64,000 bases of DNA from positions 3,002,001-3,066,000 of the forward strand of contig NZ_CP068439.1 in the NCBI RefSeq assembly GCF_016757735.1. Direction: 5' to 3'. Origin of the DNA: Aequorivita iocasae. GTDB lineage: Bacteria; Bacteroidota; Bacteroidia; Flavobacteriales; Flavobacteriaceae. Within the stretch, counting starts at the first letter, position 1. Every line of letters starts with the position of its first letter. Made by a program: the position numbers and the translations under genes. The notes below the pieces were generated by a model. That model searched no databases. It worked only from the letters and a program-made list of their open reading frames with translations, and was not told the DNA's origin. This document shows, piece after piece, positions 8,683 to 17,172 of this stretch.

Positions 8683-9414
8683 TTAGTCTGTATCTAATTC
8701 TTTCTTTTTCTCCTCAAACGCATCTAAACAATTTTCCAAAAAATTACCTTCGGAATGAACACATTCACAAAATTCATTTCCAATTGTTTCATATTTTGTA
8801 TTATCATATTGTTTCTTACAGTCCTTCATTGAATTTCGGGGCATAATATCAAATCCCTTTAGGAAAATTAAAATTATAAGTACAAAAGTTGCCCCCACTC
8901 CACCAAAAAATAGAAAAGGAAATTTACTATTATATTTTTCAGGTTTCTTTACAATACCATAATCAGGTATTTTCTTAAAAGGCAATATGTACTTTAACCT
9001 ATCATAGTTCCAAAAGAGTATGTACAAGTTTGCTAAAACCATGAGTGGTGAGGTAACAAAAGAACCCTCAAATCTCACTGCTAAAGACAGAATACATATA
9101 TTAACTATTATTGGAAAATAAAGAAGTGCACCTAAAGTTACTGTGCGAGGTATTAAAAGTAGTATTGCTGCAAGAATTTGGGCAATTCCGATAAATGGAT
9201 AGTAATAGCCTGTATGGTGTAGCGCAGTCAAATATGCCCCCATGGGATGAATTTCGGATAGACCACTTGCGAATTTTTCATCCATAACCTTCACTATTCC
9301 TGCAACAATAAAAGCATATGCTAAAATTATTCGACAAAAAATAGAGAAATACCAATACCATTTATTATGCTTGGCTTTTAAATAAAATTGATCAAATTTA
9401 GTTAAGTTGTTCAA
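8683..9414 (-). CDS. DoxX-like integral membrane protein
   Basis: 243 residues with about four hydrophobic segments (residues 22-42, 70-90, 95-115, 120-140) and a fifth near 170-188. The first segment FCRIILAYAFIVAGIVKVMD and the following HHTGYYYPFIGIAQILAAILLLIP match the DoxX/DoxD-like pattern. The C-terminus after residue 195 is soluble, Cys-containing and strongly charged (EKKKELDTD). Function in Bacteroidota is unsettled. The start lies 17 bases downstream of the neighbouring pseudogene's stop. Confidence 0.75.
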   Translation of the reverse strand: MNNLTKFDQFYLKAKHNKWYWYFSIFCRIILAYAFIVAGIVKVMDEKFASGLSEIHPMGAYLTALHHTGYYYPFIGIAQILAAILLLIPRTVTLGALLYFPIIVNICILSLAVRFEGSFVTSPLMVLANLYILFWNYDRLKYILPFKKIPDYGIVKKPEKYNSKFPFLFFGGVGATFVLIILIFLKGFDIMPRNSMKDCKKQYDNTKYETIGNEFCECVHSEGNFLENCLDAFEEKKKELDTD

Positions 9415-9431
9415 TTCAATTTCGTTTTTGG

Positions 9432-9714
9432 TTAGCTGTTCATAAGATATTCAATATAGTAATCTAATGAAAAATTAGCGGTTTTGTGCCAAACAGTAAT
9501 ATTCTGTTTTTGAACTTGAAATAACAATGTTTTTGCGTTATTTAAATATTCTTTTAATTGTATCCACGCATGCTCCCTTCCCTATTATTTCAGTGGTTAA
9601 ATCAGGAGCAATGAAAACAACATTTTCGTGAAGTGCTAATTCAACTTTTTCAAAATCACGCTGCGTCCAACCTGTATTAAAAGATTCGATAAAATTTTCA
9701 ATTTATTCCTTCAT
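9432..9714 (-). pseudogene. Decayed NTF2-like / SnoaL-type gene
   Basis: On the minus strand ATG 9714 is followed by an in-frame TAA at codon 4. The same frame then continues IENFIESFNTGWTQRDFEKV and ENVVFIAPDLTTEIIGKGAC, the pattern of small NTF2-like (DUF4440-type) proteins. Around 9545 the sense switches to another frame (EYLNNAKTLLFQVQKQNITV, then WHKTANFSLDYYIEYLMNS, stop at 9432). The 283-bp length is not a multiple of three. A premature stop plus a frameshift makes this a pseudogene, and it is also short for the fold. The gene is not detectable by length alone. Confidence 0.75.
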
Positions 9715-9733
9715 GGTATCGATTTTTAATGCC

Positions 9734-9800
9734 AAACAACATGTGTATTTACAACTGATTTAAATATTCTACTGTAGTTATACCGAATATGTGTGCAACT
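9734..9800 (-). repeat. attC-like palindromic site upstream of the NTF2 remnant
   Basis: Read on the minus strand, the segment shares a pattern with the region upstream of the cation transporter (24970-25040): CACAT, CGG, ATAAC, then ATACACATGTTGT, spaced alike. This suggests the NTF2 remnant once entered as a cassette of the same kind. The match is by eye and imperfect. Confidence 0.4.
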
Positions 9801-9927
9801 TATTTATTTCAAATATAATTTAAAACAATACACTGATAGTACGGGAAACTGTAACAGGCAATATTCCACTAAGAACCTTTAACGGTTAACAATTTATCAT
9901 TTTTGAAGTGGGAAGTCTGTCAAGAAC

Positions 9928-9957
9928 CAAAACCAAGAACCAAGAGCCAATAATGAA
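9928..9957 (+). repeat. Short degenerate heptad tract
   Basis: Words AAGAACC, AAAACC, AAGAACC, AAGAGCC, AATAATG: period 7 with one six-base word. It lies 15 bases before the longer heptad tract at 9973. The rest of 9801-9927 shows nothing else. Confidence 0.5.
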
Positions 9958-9972
9958 AGAGTAAGAAAATCG

Positions 9973-10083
9973 ATTCACAATTCACAATTCACAATTCACA
10001 ATTCACGATTCACGATTCACGATTCACGATTCACAATTCACGTCTCACGATTCAAGATTCACGTCTCACAACTCACAACTCAC
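9973..10083 (+). repeat. Heptad tract A, abutting the adhesin-like gene's stop
   Basis: Sixteen consecutive 7-base words without a register break: ATTCACA (x4), ATTCACG (x4), ATTCACA, ATTCACG, TCTCACG, ATTCAAG, ATTCACG, TCTCACA, ACTCACA, ACTCACT. The last word runs into the stop codon of the minus-strand gene at 10084. The words vary at positions 1, 2, 6 and 7 while the TCA core is constant. Confidence 0.9.
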
Positions 10084-11634
10084 TTAATCTGCCTTTACCA
10101 ATTCAATATTTAAGTAGGTGCCGTCAGCAATTGTCCTCACATTACCGTCTTGTGGGGTATCCGTAAAAATATAAACCTGCTCATAGGCACTAAAATGAAC
10201 CATTTTGGTTAGGGTAGCCGACACCTTATCCCCATTCCCCATAAAAACGTAGGTCGCAGAGCCTGGAATAAAGTTAGAATTCCATCCTTTTGCAAGGCTG
10301 AACTTTATATTTAAATCGCTCCCCCCTGTTTTTTCTATTGCAACGGCATAGGTTACACGATATGTACCCGCTTTAATAAACTGAACATTATTTGAATTAA
10401 CAGTAATATTCTCAGAAACAGCTGTTATTCCAAAATTAATTGGAGTCCATGGATCCAAATTTTGTGTATTTGAAGCATATATATCTGCATATGCTGTATT
10501 TCCCAATTGAGGATAGGATGTCCAAGTTGCATTTCCACTGGCGTCAGAAGTTAAAATCTTGCCCGCACCTTGGCTTCCATCTGCAATTTTAAGCGTTCCA
10601 TTCTGCAGTTTTAAAGTCCCGTCTACTTTAATATTTCCCTTGACATCCAATTTTTCGGTAGGATTACTGGTTCCTATACCAACCTTAGTGGCATCCCAAG
10701 ATGAAAGACTTAAATTATTTCCTAAAATTATTGTATTGGGATTGTTGGCTATGGAACCATTTCCTATTGCTACTGCATTTTGTGCACTCGCGTTTGAATT
10801 ATTTCCCAAGGCAGAGCTGTTAGCGCCGGTTGAGATACTGCTTGTGCCTATTGCCACTGCATATTGCCCTGTTGCCTTGGAAGAGGTGCCTATTGCAGTA
10901 CTATTTTCACCCGTTGCCTCGCTATTGGTGCCCACTGCCAGGGTATTGTTATTAGTGGAAGCTTTAGCATTTACGCCAATTGCCGTAGCCTGAAAACTTG
11001 ATGCGGTAGCTGAATTACCCAGCGCAAGCGTGCTGTTGCTTGTTATGGCTTTTGCGTTATATCCTAAGGCCGCCGACTGAAAGCCCGAAGCGGTTGCTGA
11101 GGCACCCACTGCAGTAGCTTGATTGCTGTTTGCTGCGTTGGCGTTTGTACCTATTGCAATGGAGTTGTTTTCATTGGCCACTGCCCCATACCCCAGTGCC
11201 ATCCCGCCGTGGGGATCAAATAATGCAAACCGACTGTTATTTACTTTAAAATTAAGCGCGATATAATTTGTAGTGCCTAAAAATTTGGTGCCATCCACAT
11301 TATTTCCATTCAAAGACCAGCCATCGCTACCGCCCCCTGTACCGGATGAACCTGCAGAAATTGCATTCCAAGCACTGCCATTCCAGAAATAAAAACCTGG
11401 ATTAAGATCGGCTGTTGTTGAGGTATTATAGACCAGAAGACTAACGGCTGGGTTTAACACAGTGCTATTGTCGCCAGAGCTCGTTAATGCCACTCGGGGA
11501 AAGAGCACTCCTTTATTACTGGCGGAAACATCAAGCATACTTGATGGGTCTGGAGAAGTGGTATTAATACCAACTTGTGAAAAACTTAAAAAGGAGAAAA
11601 AGAATAAGACGAAAAAGATGTAGGTAGTTTTCAT
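10084..11634 (-). CDS. Secreted YadA-head-repeat protein with C-terminal beta domain
   Basis: 516 residues. Signal peptide MKTTYIFFVLFFFSFLSFS, then a short conserved block (QVGINTTSPDPSSMLDVSAS). Residues 150-310 contain about ten 14-residue YadA-type head repeats (AIGxxAxAxxxxxxAxGxxA), the left-handed parallel beta-roll of trimeric adhesins. After a linker (VGIGTSNPTEKLDVKG) the last 120 residues form a beta domain (AGTYRVTYAV...) that resembles a C1q/TNF-like jelly roll. I see no membrane anchor or T9SS tail. A shorter frameshifted paralogue lies at 61771-62543, with the same leader and -7 box. Confidence 0.85.
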   Translation of the reverse strand: MKTTYIFFVLFFFSFLSFSQVGINTTSPDPSSMLDVSASNKGVLFPRVALTSSGDNSTVLNPAVSLLVYNTSTTADLNPGFYFWNGSAWNAISAGSSGTGGGSDGWSLNGNNVDGTKFLGTTNYIALNFKVNNSRFALFDPHGGMALGYGAVANENNSIAIGTNANAANSNQATAVGASATASGFQSAALGYNAKAITSNSTLALGNSATASSFQATAIGVNAKASTNNNTLAVGTNSEATGENSTAIGTSSKATGQYAVAIGTSSISTGANSSALGNNSNASAQNAVAIGNGSIANNPNTIILGNNLSLSSWDATKVGIGTSNPTEKLDVKGNIKVDGTLKLQNGTLKIADGSQGAGKILTSDASGNATWTSYPQLGNTAYADIYASNTQNLDPWTPINFGITAVSENITVNSNNVQFIKAGTYRVTYAVAIEKTGGSDLNIKFSLAKGWNSNFIPGSATYVFMGNGDKVSATLTKMVHFSAYEQVYIFTDTPQDGNVRTIADGTYLNIELVKAD

Positions 11635-11660
11635 TATAAATTTAATTGATTTGGGTGGTG

Positions 11661-11668
11661 CAAACGTA
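11661..11668 (-). promoter_or_regulatory. Promoter -7 box of the YadA-head gene
   Basis: On the minus strand TACGTTTG matches TAnnTTTG, 27 bases before the ATG. The same box followed by CACCACC occurs upstream of the paralogous pseudogene at 62567, so the promoter was duplicated with the gene or kept under constraint. Positions 11669-12021 otherwise show no feature that I recognise. Confidence 0.6.
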
Positions 11669-12021
11669 CTATCCCTTATAAACTCATCTAAATCTTTTCG
11701 ATATAACCATTTATAAAATCGTTAAAATGTTGATTTGGTTGATTTAGAAGCCTTTATACGTAAGAATATTCCTATATAATTTAGGTAGATGGAACGATTA
11801 TAGCTTAGTATGGTAGCCTCCCATTAACTACCCATCCCTTTGAGAAACTATGGGCAAGCCACCGCTCAGGATAGGCCCGCGCTCAGGGTAAACTTTACTT
11901 ATTCGAAATCGCTGGCGCATTTTAATTAATGAATAAATAATAATGAATAGAATTGCTACTTAAACTTTTAATTTTTTATTCTAATCTGAAATTATATATT
12001 TATTTAATAAAATCCCGAAAC

Positions 12022-13374
12022 ATGAATAAGCTCATAATCATAATATTTATCTTATTTGTCAATACCCCTCTATTTGCAAAATCTGGGAAAATTATTTTGA
12101 CGGGGCAAATAAAGAACCACACCGAGACTGCCATTGCGATAAACCATATCGATAATAAAAAATTGGCTTCAGCAGAATTGGATGTCAATGGAAACTTCAG
12201 TATTTCAACAGAAATGGAAGAAGGCTATTATCTTCTTAATTATGGGAGAAATACAACCTACCTCTATCTCTACCCAAATGATAACCTAAAGCTTACTTTT
12301 GATGCCAATCTCTTTGAAAGCACACTCGCCTTTAGTGGAAAAGGGTCTGAAAGAAATAATTATCTGGCCAAAAAATCGGTTGTAGAAGCTGAACTTACAC
12401 AAGACTTGGAAACATTTTACAAGGTAGATGAAGCCACCTATCTTTCAAATATTGAACGTGTTAAAAATACACTATCCGCCTCCCTCGATCAGTATGATGT
12501 TGAAACTTATTTTAAAAAAGAGGAAATCAAAAGTTTGGAATACGCACGCCTCTTAAGAATTCAGAACTACACCTCCAATTATAAATTCTATATAGGCGAA
12601 ACGATTACTCCCTCAGCAGATTTTTACAAACCCATTCAAAACTTAGATGTAAAGGACACCAAAGCATACAAAACGCAGCCCTATTATCGCTATATTGTTA
12701 ATTCAGTATGGAGTGACCGTATTGAAGCAGCTTCCGGCGTAGATGCCATGTTGGATGTTTTCCGAAAGGTACCATCAAAAGAGCTGGCGACGAGTCTGGT
12801 TAATGGATTCTATTCCGATATTTCCACCAATAAGGAACGTTCCAAAGATTATCTGGACCTTATCAAACGAATTACAAATCAAGAGCGCTTTATAGAAGCT
12901 GCAGAAAAAAGATATGCCGAAACTTTGATGGCCAACACATTACAGGAAGGCGATATTTCACCTGATTTCAGTTATGAAAGCTTAGAGGGCAGTAACGTTA
13001 ACCTAAGCGATCTCAAGGGCAACTACGTTTATATTGATATCTGGGCCACTTGGTGCTCCCCCTGTATTAAACAAGTGCCCTATCTGAAGGAACTGGAAAA
13101 ACGCTATCACGATAAAAAAATAGTTTTTGTAAGCATTTCAGTAGATAAAGCTGATTTTAAGAATGCATGGAAACAAATGATTGCCGATAAACAATTGGGT
13201 GGACTCCAACTTTTTGCTGATAAGTCCTTTGACAGTGATTTTATGGATGCCTATGCAGTAAACTCCATTCCTCGTTTTATCTTGATCGATCCGGAAGGCA
13301 AAATACTCGATCCGGCAGCACCCCAACCTTCTTTTGCAAAAACAAACACACTCTTGGATAGGTTATTAAATTAA
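12022..13374 (+). CDS. TlpA-like thiol-disulfide oxidoreductase with DUF4369-like N-domain
   Basis: 450 residues from ATG 12022, which opens on a signal peptide (MNKLIIIIFILFVNTPLFA). An upstream start at 11953 would bury the signal. Residues 25-120 form a beta-rich domain (GQIKNHTETAIAI...GYYLLNYG) like DUF4369 seen before thioredoxin domains in Bacteroidota; residues 120-310 are helical. The C-terminal 140 residues are an AhpC/TSA-TlpA thioredoxin fold with redox pair Cys345-Ser-Pro-Cys348 in WATWCSPC and cis-proline IPRF. Likely periplasmic. Stands alone. Confidence 0.88.
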   Translation: MNKLIIIIFILFVNTPLFAKSGKIILTGQIKNHTETAIAINHIDNKKLASAELDVNGNFSISTEMEEGYYLLNYGRNTTYLYLYPNDNLKLTFDANLFESTLAFSGKGSERNNYLAKKSVVEAELTQDLETFYKVDEATYLSNIERVKNTLSASLDQYDVETYFKKEEIKSLEYARLLRIQNYTSNYKFYIGETITPSADFYKPIQNLDVKDTKAYKTQPYYRYIVNSVWSDRIEAASGVDAMLDVFRKVPSKELATSLVNGFYSDISTNKERSKDYLDLIKRITNQERFIEAAEKRYAETLMANTLQEGDISPDFSYESLEGSNVNLSDLKGNYVYIDIWATWCSPCIKQVPYLKELEKRYHDKKIVFVSISVDKADFKNAWKQMIADKQLGGLQLFADKSFDSDFMDAYAVNSIPRFILIDPEGKILDPAAPQPSFAKTNTLLDRLLN

Positions 13375-13569
13375 GTTTTAATGATTCCCTATTTAGTGTA
13401 TTTCAAATTTACTCGAACACCTTTGTTTTCGTATTAATTGAAATTCTGCACTCAGGTCCCTGAGTGGCCGATGAAGGAGGCTGTATCGAAGGTACCGGCC
13501 TCGCGAATGACAGTTTTACAAAATATCAAAAGCCTTCCTCGAACAGCCTGCCCTGCGCAGGCGAAGGGT
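13375..13569. other. Spacer with degenerate interspersed repeats
   Basis: No gene supported. The segment GGTCCCTGAGTGGCCGATG, followed by ATCGAAGGTACC, resembles the CTGAG..TCGAAGG repeat family seen inside purL. CTCGCGAATGACAGTTTT resembles a worn end of the 155-bp unit that follows. Confidence 0.45.
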
Positions 13570-14575
13570 CTTTGCGAAGGAGCGACCCAAGGAGCGACTG
13601 AAGCAATCTGCCCAGGGGTGGTTACAATCATGATAACAAGTAGCCTCATGAGATTAACTCCGTTGAATCTTCGATTTGCCACGCTGCGCTCGCAATGACG
13701 GTTTTGTTCATCATTGGTACCGTCATTGCGAAGGAGCGACCCCAAGGAGCGACTGAAGCAATCTGCCCAGGGGTGGTTACAATCATGATAACAAGTAGCC
13801 TCATGAGATTAACTCCGTTGAATCTTCGATTTGCCACGCTGCGCTCGCAATGACGGTTTTGTTCATCATTGGTACCGTCATTGCGAAGGAGCGACCCCAA
13901 GGAGCGACTGAAGCAATCTGCCCAGGTGTGGTTACAATCATGATAACAAGTAGCCTCATGAGATTAACTCCGTTGAATCTTCGATTTGCCACGCTGCGCT
14001 CGCAATGACGGTTTTGTTCATCATTGGTACCGTCATTGCGAAGGAGCGACCCCAAGGAGCGACTGAAGCAATCTGCCCAGGGGTGGTTACAATCATGATA
14101 ACAAGTAGCCTCATGAGATTAACTCCGTTGAATCTTCGATTTGCCACGCTGCGCTCGCAATGACGGTTTTGTTCATCATTGGTACCGTCATTGCGAAGGA
14201 GCGACCCCAAGGAGCGACTGAAGCAATCTGCCCAGGGGTGGTTACAATCATGATAACAAGTAGCCTCATGAGATTAACTCCGTTGAATCTTCGATTTGCC
14301 ACGCTGCGCTCGCAATGACGGTTTTGTTCATCATTGGTACCGTCATTGCGAAGGAGCGACCCCAAGGAGCGACTGAAGCAATCTGCCCAGGTGTGGTTAC
14401 AATCATGATAACAAGTAGCCTCATGAGATTAACTCCGTTGAATCTTCGATTTGCCACGCTGCGCTCGCAATGACGGTTTTGTTCATCATTGGTACCGTCA
14501 TTGCGAAGGAGCGACCCCAAGGAGCGACTGAAGCAATCTGCCCAGGGGTGGTTACAATCATGATAACAAGTAGCT
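13570..14575. repeat. 155-bp tandem repeat array, about 6.5 units
   Basis: Landmarks recur every 155 bases (CAGG-K-GTGGTTAC at 13613, 13768, 13923, 14078, 14233, 14388, 14543). Copies are nearly identical, and one variable base reads G,G,T,G,G,T,G, which implies a three-unit (465-bp) higher-order repeat. Each unit is bounded by CGTCATTGCGA and TCGCAATGACG, an inverted pair, with CTCATGAG inside. The last unit is cut after ACAAGTAGC, directly against the stop codon of the ClC gene. Reading frames of 84 codons on the minus strand are a by-product of the repeat, not genes. Confidence 0.95.
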
Positions 14576-14993
14576 TCATTTTTTTTCCATTTGCGAAGCT
14601 ATAAAAGGAATTCTTGGCGCTAAGAAATAGCCTGTCAAACTTGCAAATAATATGGGTATGAAATGTCCAAATCCGGTAAGAGTAGCTAGTAAAATGGTTG
14701 TACTCATTGGTGTACGTGTTACACAAGCGTTAATTGCTGCCATACAGCTAACTATGGCTAATGTTAAATTTATAGTCGGAAATAGTTGATGGATAATTAG
14801 CCCCAATGTTGCGCCTACGAAAAACAGAGGTATTATAAATCCACCCCTCCAACCTGATGTAACGGTTATGGAAATTGCTATGATTTTAAAAATCAAAATT
14901 GCACACAGTAAGGTTAATGAGAAATTTTCTGATAGTAGTACGTTTATCTCGTGATGTCCAAAGTATCGGGTTATGGGAAGATAAAATGAAATG

Positions 14994-14997
14994 ATAC
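14994..14997. repeat. Target-site duplication, left copy
   Basis: ATAC directly before the IS left end; the same ATAC follows the right end at 16219-16222. Four bases is consistent with insertion by IS3 elements of the IS407 group. Confidence 0.9.
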
Positions 14998-15062
14998 TGT
15001 AAGCTTCCCTTAAAACCGAACTGTTTAAAAGTAGAATAATTATCTTAAATTTAAACAGTATT

Positions 15063-15329
15063 ATGAGACGAAGTAAATTTTCACCGCAACAGATTGCAAA
15101 GATTTTAAAGGAATTCGACAACGGAAAGAGTGTTGACCAGATCAGCCGTGAGCACGGTGTTGCCCCTGCGACCTTCTATAAGTGGCGCTCCAGGTATGCC
15201 GGGATGAACACCAAGGAGCTCAAGCGCCTCAAGGAGCTGGAAGAAGAGAACGCCAGGCTCAAGCAGATGTATGCCTCCCTTGCCCTTGACCACCAGATGG
15301 CCAAGGAGATCATCGAAAAAAAGCTCTAA
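15063..15329 (+). CDS. IS3 transposase OrfA
   Basis: 88 residues. N-terminal helix-turn-helix ([20 protein letters not shown]...[11 protein letters not shown]) that binds the IS ends, followed by a leucine-zipper-like coiled coil ([18 protein letters not shown]). The frame closes with GAA AAA AAG CTC TAA, so A AAA AAG is in the correct register for programmed -1 frameshifting into orfB, which lies in the -1 frame. Confidence 0.93.
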   Translation: MRRSKFSPQQIAKILKEFDNGKSVDQISREHGVAPATFYKWRSRYAGMNTKELKRLKELEEENARLKQMYASLALDHQMAKEIIEKKL

Positions 15330-15403
15330 AGCCCTGCAGGAAGCGAACCATTGCCAAAGAACTTATTCATTACGGCATCTGCAGGGCGTGCCGTGTACTC
15401 AAC

Positions 15404-16192
15404 ATGAGTAAGAGTGTTTATTATTATAGGCCGTTGCCCAAGGATGACAGCGAGATAGAACAGGCCTTACAACAAAAGGCAAAGGAACATTCAGAGGAAG
15501 GTTTTTGGAAGGCCTATGACCGGTTGCGCGAAGAGGGAAAACCCTGGAACCATAAGCGTATGCACCGGGTCTATGTGGCACTGGGGCTCCCCTTGCGCAG
15601 AAAGGTGAAGAAACGTTTGCCTGCCAGAACAAAAGAACCCCTGGAGGTTCCAAGCGAGCTCAACCATACCTGGAGCATGGATTTTGTAACAGACGTCCTA
15701 GAGAACAAAAGGCGCTTTAGGGCATTTAATATAATCGACGATTTTAACAGGGAGGCACTCCATATTGAGGTCGACTTCTCCCTGACGAGCAACCGCGTGG
15801 TCTGGGTGCTCAACCACCTTATCAATAAAAAAGGCAAACCAAAAAAAATACGGATGGACAACGGCCCTGAGTTTATCGCCAAGATCGCCTCGGAATGGAG
15901 CGAGATGCACGATATCGAGTTCAAGTATATACAGCCGGGGAAACCCACACAAAATGCGTTTGTCGAAAGGTTCAATGGGAGTTACAGAAGAGGGGTGCTC
16001 AACAAATATATCTTTGAGGATATAGATCAGGTAAGGGAGCAGACACAGATATGGATGCACGATTACAACCATTACCGCCCGCACGACGGGCTGGGTAAAA
16101 TACCGCCGGTAAAATATGCGGAACTTAATTCTCTTGGGGCTAGCCCCAAGAGAATTAAAAACAATAAGTTTGTAAAAGTATTAGAAAAATGA
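15404..16192 (+). CDS. IS3 transposase OrfB, DDE integrase domain
   Basis: 262 residues from ATG 15404; the open frame extends upstream to about 15332 ([20 protein letters not shown]), so the working product is probably the OrfAB fusion made by -1 frameshifting. HTH_21-like region [18 protein letters not shown], then an rve integrase core with the acidic triad in WSMDFVTD (D), RMDNGPEF (D) and [14 protein letters not shown] (E). The pattern fits the IS407 group. Confidence 0.93.
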   Translation: MSKSVYYYRPLPKDDSEIEQALQQKAKEHSEEGFWKAYDRLREEGKPWNHKRMHRVYVALGLPLRRKVKKRLPARTKEPLEVPSELNHTWSMDFVTDVLENKRRFRAFNIIDDFNREALHIEVDFSLTSNRVVWVLNHLINKKGKPKKIRMDNGPEFIAKIASEWSEMHDIEFKYIQPGKPTQNAFVERFNGSYRRGVLNKYIFEDIDQVREQTQIWMHDYNHYRPHDGLGKIPPVKYAELNSLGASPKRIKNNKFVKVLEK

Positions 16193-16218
16193 ACAGTTCT
16201 AATTAGGGGAAGCTTACA

Positions 16219-16222
16219 ATAC
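16219..16222. repeat. Target-site duplication, right copy
   Basis: ATAC directly after the IS right end, identical to 14994-14997. Confidence 0.9.
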
Positions 16223-17086
16223 CAAGTAAAATTCCACCAATTAAAGTTTTGATATAAATGGGTATTGGTCTTTTCTCGAAAAGTGATTTGAAAAATTTGG
16301 TGCAAAAAATAAAAGCCCATCCAAAAGCTGCCCCTATGATTGCAAAAAGAACTGCATAACCAAAATCAAAAATCCCTGAATATTCATAAGCAGATAAATC
16401 CCATATGGGACCAAGACCTAAATGAATGATTAGGGCGAACACCAAATAACTAAAGCAACTTGCAACAAATGCGGGAATTATGGCTTTGTAATATTCAACT
16501 GCGTGTTTGTGGTGGAGTATTTCCAAAGAAAATAAACTGCCCCCTAAAGGAGCTCCAAATAAAGCAGTAAAACCTGAAGCCATACCCGCAATACTTAATG
16601 ATTTTAACTCTTCGCCTTTTAGTCGAAACATTTTTCCTAACCAAGTACCTGTAGAACCTGTTACTTGTACCAATGGCGCTTCTGGACCTAAACTTCCACC
16701 TGAGGCAACACACAATAAAGAGGAAAGTATCATTGAAGGATTGTTTTTAGGGTCAAGCTTCCCTTTATTAAATCGAATGTTGTTTACAATTAAATGTATT
16801 TCTCCCGGGTCTCCAATGAAGTGAATTATCAAACCTGCTAAAAGTCCGCAAATTGCCATAACGGGAATTACTTGCCAACCATTAAAAATTGCTAATTGGT
16901 GTGTTAAGAATTCAAGTCCAATCCAATAAGCGCCTGCAATTATTCCACCCAATAATCCAAGTAAAGCCCATAATAGAAACGTTCGACTGAAAACGAAAGG
17001 ATTAAATTGGACTGGTTGGTCTAGAATATTTAAGTATGTTACTAATTTTCTTCTTCGTTTTAATTTCACTGTTTGGTTTTTGTTTT

Positions 17087-17140
17087 ATAGGGCACCACAA
17101 GCGTACAGCTGGCGGGATGCCCACGCCAGCTTGGGGTATT
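17087..17140 (-). repeat. Hairpin site between R-M and ClC genes (attC-like, weak)
   Basis: AGCTGGCG (17107-17114) pairs with CGCCAGCT (17124-17131), with GGG/CCC extending the stem around a three-base ATG tip. It occupies the junction between two minus-strand genes in the same way as the stronger attC-like sites at 20871 and 22319, but it lacks a clear GTTRRRY core. It could also act as a terminator for the upstream gene, although no T-run follows. Confidence 0.45.
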
Positions 17141-17172
17141 TATGAATGCAATACTAAATATCAAAATTATTT

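Larger units (their letters stand above)
14998..16218 (+). mobile_element. IS3-family insertion sequence (IS407-like), 1221 bp, intact
   Basis: Ends are TGTAAGCTTCCCTTAA on the left and, on the opposite strand, TGTAAGCTTCCCCTAA on the right, with further matching to GAACTGTT about 28 bases in, so the terminal inverted repeats are around 28 bp with mismatches. The element carries two overlapping-type frames (orfA and orfB) joined by a slippery run A_AAA_AAG at 15317-15323. The flanking ATAC duplication is perfect. Everything needed for transposition appears present. Confidence 0.93.
14576..17069 (-). pseudogene. ClC-family chloride channel gene split by an IS3 element
   Basis: The N-terminal part (17069 to about 16219) starts MKLKRRRKLVTYLNILDQPV and has the ClC filter-region motif GGSLGPEAPLVQ and many membrane segments. 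The C-terminal part (about 14997 to 14576) continues FYLPITRYFGHHEIN, SGWRGGFIIPL and NACVTRTPMSTTILL, and ends QMEKK. Removing the element plus one copy of the 4-base duplication restores an unbroken frame, GGILLGIISFYLPITRYFG, so the gene was intact until insertion, giving about 424 residues. No other lesion was seen, so the disruption looks recent. The gene product would be an anion channel or Cl-/H+ antiporter in the inner membrane. Confidence 0.9.

Noticed and set aside
9973-10083. Possible CRISPR or direct-repeat iteron origin
   Set aside because: Words of 7 bp have no spacers; there is no replication initiator gene or DnaA-box cluster nearby.
13570-14575. Possible CRISPR array
   Set aside because: Units are 155 bp and tandem with no unique spacers, and no cas genes are present.
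13646-14726. Six consecutive 84-101-codon minus-strand open frames
   Set aside because: They are the 155-bp repeat read six times, have no start context or protein-like composition, and the frame arises only because repeat units of 155 bp happen to lack a stop in that frame.
15063-16192. Two independent genes instead of one IS3 transposase
   Set aside because: The frames are -1 relative to each other with an in-register A_AAA_AAG site, terminal repeats and a target duplication, so they form one element.
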